Source: JACJVV01 sp047603135
Lineage (GTDB): Archaea; Nanobdellota; Nanobdellia; Woesearchaeales; JACJVV01
Assembly: GCA_047603135.1 (NCBI GenBank)
Contig: JBLKOW010000043.1
Location: forward strand, 1-8,348
Reading direction: 5' to 3'
DNA length: 8,348 nucleotides
Below are positions 1-6,256 of this stretch, in pieces (the stretch's first letter is position 1; the number at the start of each line of letters is the position of its first letter). The notes beneath the pieces are model-generated. The model was not told the origin of the DNA, did not search any database, and saw only the letters and a list, made by a program, of their open reading frames with translations. The position numbers and the translations under genes are program-made.

Positions 1-400
1 TGTCTTGAGCTACTTCTTTATAAGGTCTTTTTCCAAGTCTTCCTTGAGGATTTGTTTCCATTGCAATCTGAAGTGCTTTTTGTGCCTTTTCTACATGTGG
101 TTGTGCTTGCTCGTGCTGTACTGAATGTCCATACATCAGACGTTCAAATTCAATCTTTTGTATAGTAAAATATCCAGAGAGATAATGAGATACTAAGTTT
201 TGAACACCTACTGATTCCTCACTCTTTTCACTGAAGTGATTATGTATTGCATCTATGAAACCAATATCAGGAACTATTCTTTTTCTTTTATGTCGCTCAA
301 ATGCATAATCTACTTCGCTAGTAAAAGCAATTGATGATAAATCTTTATTTCTCACACATTCTGTATGAGCTTCCCTTAAAATGCTGACTAAATCTTCCAT
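1..400 (-). CDS. Unrecognised protein, 5' part only (runs off left edge)
   Basis: An uninterrupted reading frame of 133 codons runs leftward from an ATG at 400 to the window edge, so the C-terminus is missing. The protein starts MEDLVSILREAHTE and is soluble, charged and probably mostly helical, with no signal peptide or membrane segment. Residues 91-133 are rich in His, Gln and Lys and include HEQAQPHVEKAQKAL. I recognise no domain. The start is supported by a TATA-like box centred about 25 bases upstream (422-429), which would put transcription initiation at the ATG itself (leaderless). The next gene diverges from it, so the two share the 401-494 promoter region. The coding call rests on the long open frame, the well-placed promoter and codon use like its neighbours. 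The function is unknown. Confidence 0.75.
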   Translation of the reverse strand, partial: MEDLVSILREAHTECVRNKDLSSIAFTSEVDYAFERHKRKRIVPDIGFIDAIHNHFSEKSEESVGVQNLVSHYLSGYFTIQKIEFERLMYGHSVQHEQAQPHVEKAQKALQIAMETNPQGRLGKRPYKEVAQD

Positions 401-494
401 AATGATGCAGTTTTGTTTTTATTTATAAATATACTTTTTTGATTTAAAAAAGATTTATAAATGGATTTTGTTTGAGTTGTATTAAGAGGTGTGT
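401..494. promoter_or_regulatory. Divergent promoter region with two TATA boxes
   Basis: Two copies of TTTATAAA lie back to back. The one at 422-429 serves the leftward gene starting at 400, with its centre about 25 bases away. The one at 454-461 serves the rightward transporter and predicts a transcript start near 483. That leaves a leader of about 12 bases, which contains AGAGGTG (485-491), a Shine-Dalgarno-like site just before the ATG at 495. The boxes are only 24 bases apart, so factors loaded on one could hinder the other; that is inference. Confidence 0.6.
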
Positions 495-2675
495 ATGGCT
501 AGTATTGATTCACGATATAAATTGAGTACTTTTTCTGGTGTTTTCATTCCTGCAGTGCTTGCTATTTTTGGAGCTGTTGTGTTTTATGTTGCTCCGCGTG
601 TCCTTGGAGGAGTTGGGCTTCTTGGAATGCTATTAATTATATTTATTGCACACTCAATAACTATTGCAACCTCATTTTCTATTTCAGCAATTGCTACGAA
701 TATTCGTGTAAAAGAAGGAGGATTATATTATTTGATATCCAGAAGTCTTGGGTCAGAGTTTGGCGGAAGTATGGGGGTTCAGCTTTTTTTGGCTCAAGCA
801 GTGGGTATTAGTTTTTATGTTATTGCATTTGCCATGGCAATAACTTCACTTTTTCAGATGTTTTCGTTTACGTTCTCAATTCTGTACGTTTCACTTATTG
901 CGTTTACTATTTTTTGGTTAATTGCGTTTATTGGAGCTCAGTTTGTTATTCGGCTTCAGTATATTATTTTTATTGTAATTATTTTATCTTTTGTTTCGAT
1001 ATTATTTTTTCCAAATAGAATTCCATCTCCTGAAGAGTTTATTGGTATAGGTGGGGTGCCTCTTTCATTCTGGGTTGCATTTGCCATGTTTTTTCCTGCA
1101 GTAACTGGTGTTGATGCAGGGGTTGGTATGTCAGGGGATTTAAAGAATCCTCGTCGTAGTCTAGTTTTTGGATCATTTTCTGCCGTTATTTTTACGATGA
1201 TTGTGTATGTAATTTTAGTTGTTAAATATTTTTATTCCGCGTCACTTTCAGATTTAAGTTTAAATCCTTTTATTGTTCAGCAAATTAGTGTTTTACCAGA
1301 ATTAGTTATTATTGGTGTGTTGCTTTCAACATCATCATCTGCGTTAAGTTATTTTATGACTGCACCGCGTACTCTTCGCGCACTTGCTGATGATAATATA
1401 TTTAGCAGTCGGTTTAAATTTTTAGGCAAGACATTATTCTCAGGGAATGAGCCACGTGTTGCAATGTTCATTGTTTTTGTGATTGGTGCTTCAGTTCTTT
1501 TTATTGGAGATTTATTTATTGTTTCACAGATTGTTGCTATTTTCTTTTTGAATGTATATGGATGGGTTAATGGTGCTTTTTTTCTTGAAAAACTCTCTAA
1601 AAATCCAAGCTTTAGGCCAACATTTCATGCGCATTTATTGATTCCATTTTATGGTATGGTTGCGTGTTATTTAGTGATGTTTTTGTTTAATCCGTATATC
1701 ATGCTTGCGAGTATTGTGTTTCAAATTTCACTTTTTATTATTTTACTTCGCTCTAAATCGTCTAGTAAAGTTGAGAGTGTATGGCAGGGAGTGCTTTTTC
1801 AGGTGTTTAGGCTTAGTTTGAAATGGATTGAGCGCGCAGGTAAAAGTCAAAAGAATTGGAGGCCAACTATTGTTGCGTTTTGTATTAATGATATGAATCG
1901 TACAAACTTGGCAATAATGCTTAATTGGATTAACGCTAATAGTGGTTTTACTAAGTTATATTATTTAATTTCACGAAGCTTGAAAACATTTGAGGATGAG
2001 CGCGGTAAAATTGAAACAGAGTTCAAAGATTATGTAACTAAACAAGAATTGCAAGTCTATCCTAAAGTTATGCTTAGTTCGAATTATACTGAAACAGTTA
2101 AGTCAGTTTTACAAAGTGAGACACTAGGTAATTTACCTTTGAATACTGTTATGATTGACTTTGATACACGGTTAAATCTTCCTGATTTAGTAAATACATC
2201 ACGTATATTAAAGAAGAATGTTATTATTATGCGTAATCAGGCTGGGTTTTCAAGCTATAGTTCAATTGATATTTGGTGGAAAGATGCTAATTATGGAAAT
2301 ATGATGCTTTTATTTGCATATCTTATAACGCAGTCTCGTCGCTGGAAAGAAAGTGATTCCTCGATTCGTATTTTTGCAATCACACGTACAAAATCAAATA
2401 TTGGTTCACTTCGTGATAGCATTCAGCGTATAGTTGATGCGTCACGTGTTGATAATGTTGCTGTTGAAGTAATTTTTATGCCTAAAAAGCCTGTTAAAGA
2501 AATTATGTATATGTATTCCAGGCATACTGATTTAGTACTTATTGGTCTTCCTCATACTGGTCGGTCAGGAACTTCTACTCAAACGCTTGTTAAAGAAATT
2601 AAGAAACATACTGATAGGTTTAAAGCGTCGCTTATTATGTACCCTACTGAGAAAATAGATATTCGGTTACATTAG
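495..2675 (+). CDS. Cation-chloride cotransporter (SLC12/CCC family, APC superfamily)
   Basis: A 726-residue integral membrane protein that should move cations together with chloride across the cell membrane. Residues about 12-420 hold roughly 12 membrane segments. The family signatures are clear: SAIATNIRVKEGGLYYLISR (about 64-83) with SLGSEFGG just after it, FFPAVTGVDAGVGMSGDLKNP (about 199-219), TAPRTLRALADDNIF (about 289-303) and SGNEPR. The C-terminal half (about 455-726) starts with WRPTIVAF, as in the family's cytoplasmic domain, which has a universal-stress-protein-like fold. Ion-site residues can be read: Tyr108 in TM3 and Pro201/Thr204 in TM6 match potassium ligands of animal NKCC, and the Ser281-Ser282 pair in TM8 matches its sodium ligands. 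I chose the ATG at 495 over a GTG at 489 because AGAGGTG (485-491) precedes it; the GTG lies inside that site. No partner gene is adjacent. Confidence 0.9.
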   Translation: MASIDSRYKLSTFSGVFIPAVLAIFGAVVFYVAPRVLGGVGLLGMLLIIFIAHSITIATSFSISAIATNIRVKEGGLYYLISRSLGSEFGGSMGVQLFLAQAVGISFYVIAFAMAITSLFQMFSFTFSILYVSLIAFTIFWLIAFIGAQFVIRLQYIIFIVIILSFVSILFFPNRIPSPEEFIGIGGVPLSFWVAFAMFFPAVTGVDAGVGMSGDLKNPRRSLVFGSFSAVIFTMIVYVILVVKYFYSASLSDLSLNPFIVQQISVLPELVIIGVLLSTSSSALSYFMTAPRTLRALADDNIFSSRFKFLGKTLFSGNEPRVAMFIVFVIGASVLFIGDLFIVSQIVAIFFLNVYGWVNGAFFLEKLSKNPSFRPTFHAHLLIPFYGMVACYLVMFLFNPYIMLASIVFQISLFIILLRSKSSSKVESVWQGVLFQVFRLSLKWIERAGKSQKNWRPTIVAFCINDMNRTNLAIMLNWINANSGFTKLYYLISRSLKTFEDERGKIETEFKDYVTKQELQVYPKVMLSSNYTETVKSVLQSETLGNLPLNTVMIDFDTRLNLPDLVNTSRILKKNVIIMRNQAGFSSYSSIDIWWKDANYGNMMLLFAYLITQSRRWKESDSSIRIFAITRTKSNIGSLRDSIQRIVDASRVDNVAVEVIFMPKKPVKEIMYMYSRHTDLVLIGLPHTGRSGTSTQTLVKEIKKHTDRFKASLIMYPTEKIDIRLH

Positions 2676-2742
2676 GTATGTGTTGAGTAATTTTATATAG
2701 TTTTATCTGTTCGATAAATTAAAGAATGTATTAGAAATATAA

Positions 2743-3282
2743 TTATTCAGTAGGTTTTTCTCTCGAATAAGCTAATGCTTTGGTTATTAATCTAATACCT
2801 TTTGATAAGTCTTCTGTCCAATTATTTGAAAGTATTAAAGTAGGAGTAATTCTATCCTTTTTATAAGGGATCAGTACAGCAAGTTCAGGATTGTAATTTC
2901 CACGATGTGACATTAAGCCAAAGTGATATTTTTGACCATCAACCTCAGGCTCATAGAGATGAGCTAATTGAATGCCTCTAATGTCCTCAGGTATTTGGTT
3001 CGATGAATCACTTGTTAGATGAGTGGTTGCAAAATTGACGGCATCTATTTTTGCATCAAGATTTGTTGGATATGTTTCATTTCTTCTTTGATCGTCCTCA
3101 ACATATATACCTGGTTCAATTTCATTAATTAAATCTTGAATACTTATCTCCATAGAAGAACTTCTGCTTAATCTGTTGGGATTATGTACACTTTCAGCAT
3201 TTCTAAATGTTTTTGCTAAATCTTCAACATTTGAAGGATATAATCTTGCAATATATACTGTTCTTGTTAGTGACATATTCAT
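2743..3282 (-). CDS. Unrecognised soluble protein, 177-179 aa
   Basis: A complete open frame with two possible starts, ATG at 3282 and ATG at 3276. A TATA-like stretch (TTTAAATAAATA on the minus strand, 3295-3308) predicts initiation near 3276-3282, so a leaderless message from either ATG is possible; the second fits slightly better. The protein has no membrane segment or signal peptide. It begins MSLTRTVYIARLYPSN. The middle is acidic and polar (EIEPGIYVEDDQRRNETYP), and the C-terminal third has short beta-like stretches (YHFGLMSHRG, LAVLIPY, TPTLILSN) before a final helix. I do not recognise the family. The gene is convergent with the transporter (67 bases between stops) and lies downstream of GAPDH on the same strand, but a T-tract and its own promoter separate it from GAPDH. 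A 20-base palindrome sits just upstream of its promoter. Confidence 0.75.
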   Translation of the reverse strand: MNMSLTRTVYIARLYPSNVEDLAKTFRNAESVHNPNRLSRSSSMEISIQDLINEIEPGIYVEDDQRRNETYPTNLDAKIDAVNFATTHLTSDSSNQIPEDIRGIQLAHLYEPEVDGQKYHFGLMSHRGNYNPELAVLIPYKKDRITPTLILSNNWTEDLSKGIRLITKALAYSREKPTE

Positions 3283-3294
3283 CGGAAATGGTAT

Positions 3295-3308
3295 TATTTA
3301 TTTAAATC
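3295..3308 (-). promoter_or_regulatory. TATA-like box for the 2743-3282 gene
   Basis: The minus strand reads GATTTAAATAAATA. Its centre is about 20 bases before the ATG at 3282 and 26 before the ATG at 3276. Archaeal TATA boxes usually lie about 26 bases before the transcript start, so this favours the second ATG. Confidence 0.5.
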
Positions 3309-3318
3309 TTTTGGTTCA

Positions 3319-3338
3319 TTATTACTTTAAAGTAATAA
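3319..3338. promoter_or_regulatory. Perfect 20-base palindrome, possible operator
   Basis: The core ATTACTTTAAAGTAAT (3321-3336) is its own reverse complement, and the symmetry extends two more bases on each side. It has no loop, which suits a dimeric DNA-binding protein better than an RNA hairpin. It lies just upstream of the TATA-like box of the 2743-3282 gene, where an archaeal activator or a repressor could act. Confidence 0.45.
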
Positions 3339-3407
3339 ATTACTGTGATCTCTTAATCTGAGTTTAGAACATTACTGCTTATGATAATCTTGATTTTACA
3401 TTATTAG

Positions 3408-3426
3408 AAAAATAAAAATTAAAAAA
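3408..3426 (-). terminator. T-tract terminator after GAPDH
   Basis: On the minus strand, starting 4 bases after the GAPDH stop, the sequence reads TTTTTTAATTTTTATTTTT. A run of T clusters without a hairpin is the usual archaeal intrinsic terminator. It should stop GAPDH transcripts before the 2743-3282 gene. Confidence 0.65.
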
Positions 3427-3430
3427 GTAT

Positions 3431-4429
3431 TTAACCCATTTTTTTAATGATATCAATCATTCTGTTTGAGTAGCCCCATTCGTTGTCATACCATGAGAGG
3501 ACTTTTACAAAGTTGCCATCCATCACTTTGGTTGACTGAGCATCAAAGATGCTTGAATGTGCATTGTCAATGATGTCAATGCTTACGAGTGGGTCTTCAG
3601 TGTATTCAATGATGCCTTTCATGTTATTTTGAGCAGCTTCTTTAATTGCTTCATTAATTTGCTCTGCAGTGACTTCTCCATTCATTTCAGCAACTAAGTC
3701 AGTTACTGATCCGTCTTGAAGTGGTACACGAAGTGCCATGCCGTCTAATTTTCCTTTTAATTCAGGAAGTACAAGACCAACTGCTTTTGCAGCGCCAGTA
3801 GTGGTTGGAATTATGCTGGCAAGAGTGGTTCTTGCTCGTCTTAAGTCTGAGTGAGGTGCATCAAGAATGCGCTGGTCACCAGTTGCAGCATGAACTGTGG
3901 TCATAAATCCTCGTTTTACTCCAAATTTTTCATGCAATACTTTTACGAGTGGTGCAAGACAGTTTGTCGTGCATGATGCATTACTGATGATGGTGTCTTC
4001 AGGTTTGATTTCACTATCGTTTACGCCATATACGATTGTTTTAATAGGGTTTTCTTTGTCTTTCCCTGGAGCTGAAAGGAGAACTTTCTTTGCACCTGCA
4101 TCAAGATGTAATTGACATTTCTCGCGTGATGTAAAGAAGCCTGTGCTTTCAACAACGACATCAACATCAAGTTCTTTCCACGGAAGTTTACTAGGGTCGC
4201 GCTCTGAATATACTTTGAGCTCTTTTCCATTGATTACAATTCCGTTTTCTGTTGCTGAAACTTCGCCTGGGAATCTGCCGTGAGCTGAATCATATTTGAG
4301 TAGATGCGCAAGTGTTTTTGTATCGGTTAAATCATTGACTGCAACAAATTCAATATTGCTGTCATTAATTCCTGCTTTGAGAACCATTCGACCAATTCGG
4401 CCAAACCCATTAATTGCTACTTTTACCAT
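3431..4429 (-). CDS. gap: Class I glyceraldehyde-3-phosphate dehydrogenase, NAD-type
   Basis: A complete 332-residue enzyme that oxidises and phosphorylates glyceraldehyde-3-phosphate to 1,3-bisphosphoglycerate, a reversible cytosolic step of glycolysis and gluconeogenesis. The N-terminal Rossmann motif is INGFGRIGR (6-14). Asp33 in VNDL is the residue that normally binds the adenosine ribose of NAD, so NAD preference is likely. The active-site motif ASCTTNC (151-157) carries the nucleophile Cys153, and His180 in TTVHAATGDQ is the base. DLRRAR (195-200), PTTTGAAKAVG (208-218) and SWYDNEWGY (312-320) are intact. The S-loop reads DAPH where many bacterial NAD enzymes have a Leu-Pro pair, so some NADP use cannot be excluded. 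The ATG at 4429 follows GGAGGT with a six-base A spacer. Most archaea use the unrelated-in-sequence class II enzyme; the class I type points to ancient acquisition from bacteria. Confidence 0.97.
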   Translation of the reverse strand: MVKVAINGFGRIGRMVLKAGINDSNIEFVAVNDLTDTKTLAHLLKYDSAHGRFPGEVSATENGIVINGKELKVYSERDPSKLPWKELDVDVVVESTGFFTSREKCQLHLDAGAKKVLLSAPGKDKENPIKTIVYGVNDSEIKPEDTIISNASCTTNCLAPLVKVLHEKFGVKRGFMTTVHAATGDQRILDAPHSDLRRARTTLASIIPTTTGAAKAVGLVLPELKGKLDGMALRVPLQDGSVTDLVAEMNGEVTAEQINEAIKEAAQNNMKGIIEYTEDPLVSIDIIDNAHSSIFDAQSTKVMDGNFVKVLSWYDNEWGYSNRMIDIIKKMG

Positions 4430-4435
4430 TTTTTT

Positions 4436-4441
4436 ACCTCC
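4436..4441 (-). promoter_or_regulatory. Strong Shine-Dalgarno site of GAPDH
   Basis: The minus strand reads AGGAGGT followed by six A and the ATG at 4429. This is the only near-perfect ribosome binding site in the window and it fixes the GAPDH start. Just upstream lies a small inverted repeat, ACTCA-TC-TGAGT (4444-4455), in the leader. Confidence 0.75.
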
Positions 4442-4492
4442 TAACTCATCTGAGTCTTAATTATTGTGCTTTGCGTGTATGTACTAATGGCT

Positions 4493-4503
4493 TCTTTTTA
4501 TGC
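4493..4503 (-). promoter_or_regulatory. Probable TATA box of GAPDH
   Basis: The minus strand reads GCATAAAAAGA. Initiation about 26 bases downstream, near 4472, would give a leader of about 43 bases holding the ribosome binding site. A second AT-rich stretch nearer the gene (ATAATTAAG, about 4457-4465) would start transcription inside the binding site, so I prefer this one. This is inference from spacing only. Confidence 0.35.
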
Positions 4504-4608
4504 TTTTTGGAAGTGGAATCTATAAGGTAGTGTGTTGTTGATATTAGTTGATAGTCACAAATTAGTTATATTTAGATAATTGTTTTAATTTAATCACTCT
4601 CAAATACA

Positions 4609-4616
4609 TTTATATA
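4609..4616 (+). promoter_or_regulatory. TATA box of the APH-fold phosphotransferase
   Basis: TTTATATA is centred about 25 bases before the ATG at 4638, with no Shine-Dalgarno site between them. A leaderless transcript starting at or next to the ATG is expected. Confidence 0.65.
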
Positions 4617-4637
4617 TCTTTTTAATATTCTAATTAC

Positions 4638-5561
4638 ATGATTACTGTTACATCACCATTAATAAAGAGAATAGAATCTGAGCTAGATTGTAAGGTTTTG
4701 TCTCATCGGAGTCTAGGAAATGGTGAGCATAATATAAATTTTCTTCTTACCACGAGTAAGGGTAATTTTGTATTGAGGGTTTATGCAAATACTCAGTTTG
4801 ATAATTCCTTAAATGAATTCAGAATTCTTAAGAAATTAAATGGGATGTATGCACCAAAAGTCTATTTCTTTGATAATTCAAAGTCAATTTTTAAATATGA
4901 TTATATGGTTCAGGAGTTTGTAGATGGAACTACGTTAAAGAAATTTTCTGACGAAGATTTAAAGAGATTAGCAAAAATGTTATTAGAATTTCATCAAATA
5001 AAAGACTTCAGGAGAAATAGAGATTGGAAAGAACCAATCGGATCTTGGAGTAAGAAAAATATTCTTCAAAATAGCAAATATGTAGGTGATGAATTTCATA
5101 AGGAAATGAAACATCTTTATTCAAGAGTGCTGAATGAGTTACTAAAAGTAAAATCATTAATTGAAAAATTTGAAAGAAATCATTTGATACATGATGATAT
5201 AATTCCTGAAAATGTTATAAAAAAACAAAATGGTGATTTAGTATTAGTTGATTGGGAACTTGCAACTTTTGACTATTTCTTTTTTGAGTTTGGATGTCTG
5301 ATTGCTGAGAATCATTTAACTGAGAAACAACAAAATGTTTTTTTGAAGGAGTATGGGTTTGGACTTACTGAAACTGAAAGAAGAATAGTCTATGCTATTA
5401 AAATTAATAGGATATTATCCTCAATAAGTTGGCTAATTGAAAGAATAGCATCTATAAATCAGGGAAAGCAGATTTTTGTAGGAGAGAATATTCTAAAATA
5501 TCAAAGATTGTTGAAAGAAAAAGTGAAATATATTTACCAATTACTTTCTATGAAAGTGTAG
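4638..5561 (+). CDS. APH/choline-kinase-family small-molecule phosphotransferase
   Basis: A complete 307-residue protein with the aminoglycoside-phosphotransferase/choline-kinase fold, which transfers phosphate from ATP to a small hydroxylated compound. A glycine-loop-like segment SLGNGEHNINFLL (25-37) leads to a beta strand FVLRVYA (44-50), where Arg47 sits at the usual ATP-contact position. The hinge is near YMVQEFVDG (89-97). The catalytic loop HDDIIPEN (185-192) gives Asp187 as base and Asn192 as metal ligand, and VDWELA (204-209) gives the second metal ligand, Asp205. After VDWE comes the aromatic DYFFFEFG, and the C-terminal helices probably shape the acceptor site. The acceptor cannot be read from sequence: choline, a sugar, homoserine, a nucleoside or an antibiotic are all possible. 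It has its own promoter and is followed 131 bases later by another kinase gene on the same strand. Confidence 0.88.
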   Translation: MITVTSPLIKRIESELDCKVLSHRSLGNGEHNINFLLTTSKGNFVLRVYANTQFDNSLNEFRILKKLNGMYAPKVYFFDNSKSIFKYDYMVQEFVDGTTLKKFSDEDLKRLAKMLLEFHQIKDFRRNRDWKEPIGSWSKKNILQNSKYVGDEFHKEMKHLYSRVLNELLKVKSLIEKFERNHLIHDDIIPENVIKKQNGDLVLVDWELATFDYFFFEFGCLIAENHLTEKQQNVFLKEYGFGLTETERRIVYAIKINRILSSISWLIERIASINQGKQIFVGENILKYQRLLKEKVKYIYQLLSMKV

Positions 5562-5654
5562 TGATGTTCCTTATGTTATAACTCTTTGAAAGAATTATTG
5601 AAAATCTTGCTGAGTAAATTTATCTGAGTGTTTAAAGTATTTTCACAGAAAAAT

Positions 5655-5674
5655 CAAAAGTTTTAAAGCTTTTG
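5655..5674. promoter_or_regulatory. Near-palindrome over the TATA box of the P-loop kinase
   Basis: CAAAAG (5655-5660) and CTTTTG (5669-5674) are inverted repeats flanking TTTTAAAG, and 18 of 20 positions are symmetric. The TTTTAAA core is centred about 28 bases before the ATG at 5693, so it probably doubles as the TATA box. A repressor bound here would block promoter recognition; that is inference. Confidence 0.4.
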
Positions 5675-5692
5675 AGTTCCTCTCAGAGCGTA

Positions 5693-6217
5693 ATGAAAAA
5701 GCTAATTATACTAAGAGGTCCATCAGGTGTGGGCAAGTCTACTGTGATAAAGGAGTTGCTATTACATTTTGGAAAGAATGTTGCGTATATTCCAGTTGCA
5801 CATACTACTTATTCTTTAATACCAGAGGAGATTGAATTTGCATCAGATAACTTAATTAATTTAATGCATGACAATGCAGATGATTTGGTTCGAAATTTTT
5901 TAAAAGCAAATTATACTGTCTTAACAGATGCTATTTTTTATCATAAAACAAATAATAAGTCTCGACTTGATCGTCTGGTGAAAATTGGTCAGAGAAATAA
6001 TGCTAAAATATATGTTTTTGATCTTGAGGCTAGCTTGCCAACTCTTTTATCTCGAGCAAAAAAACGTGCAAGACCTAAAGATGTAAGTACAGATTTCGCT
6101 CTGATTAAGAAAAAATACATTACATTCTCTAGGAACAGATATAAAAATGCAATAGCTGTTTCAACTGATAATAAATCTGTTAAGAAAATTGTTGAAGAAA
6201 TTTTGTCGTATGTTTAA
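5693..6217 (+). CDS. Small P-loop kinase (AAA_33/nucleotide-kinase-like)
   Basis: A complete protein of 174 residues from the ATG at 5693. A TTG at 5672 would add seven residues, but it falls within the promoter palindrome and the added residues precede the usual start of this fold. MKKLIILRGPSGVGKST gives a first beta strand and an ideal Walker A loop at 9-17, GPSGVGKST. A second strand, YTVLTDA (74-80), ends in Asp79, the likely Walker B or base residue. KIYVFDLEASLPTLLSRAKKRARPKD (105-130) is the typical strand-helix-lid region, with several Arg residues for the phosphates. The length and lid suit a monomeric kinase of a small metabolite or nucleotide, and zeta-toxin-like or shikimate-kinase-like proteins share this shape. 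The substrate is unknown. It lies downstream of the APH-fold kinase and is convergent with the nucleoside-phosphorylase-like gene. Confidence 0.85.
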   Translation: MKKLIILRGPSGVGKSTVIKELLLHFGKNVAYIPVAHTTYSLIPEEIEFASDNLINLMHDNADDLVRNFLKANYTVLTDAIFYHKTNNKSRLDRLVKIGQRNNAKIYVFDLEASLPTLLSRAKKRARPKDVSTDFALIKKKYITFSRNRYKNAIAVSTDNKSVKKIVEEILSYV

Positions 6218-6244
6218 GAGTTAGATTTTCTTAATAAGTTTGAG

Positions 6245-6254
6245 TTTTATTTTG
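6245..6254 (+). terminator. Weak T-tract after the P-loop kinase
   Basis: TTTTATTTTG lies about 30 bases after the kinase stop, in the 39-base gap before the convergent nucleoside-phosphorylase-like gene. It resembles an archaeal T-rich terminator but is short. Confidence 0.3.
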
Positions 6255-6256
6255 TA

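Noticed and set aside
489..494. GTG at 489 as start of the transporter
   Set aside because: It falls inside the AGAGGTG site that serves the ATG at 495 and adds only two residues.
3176..3361. 61-codon + strand open frame
   Set aside because: It lies mostly antisense to the 2743-3282 gene, covers that gene's promoter and the palindrome, and has no ribosome binding site or family resemblance.
3897..4230. Open frames of 72 codons (+) and 69 codons (-) inside GAPDH
   Set aside because: GAPDH is unambiguous across this stretch, and these are its shadows in other frames.
5672..5692. TTG at 5672 as start of the P-loop kinase
   Set aside because: It lies at the end of the promoter palindrome, upstream of the predicted transcript start near 5691; the ATG at 5693 gives the usual short N-terminus before the Walker A loop.
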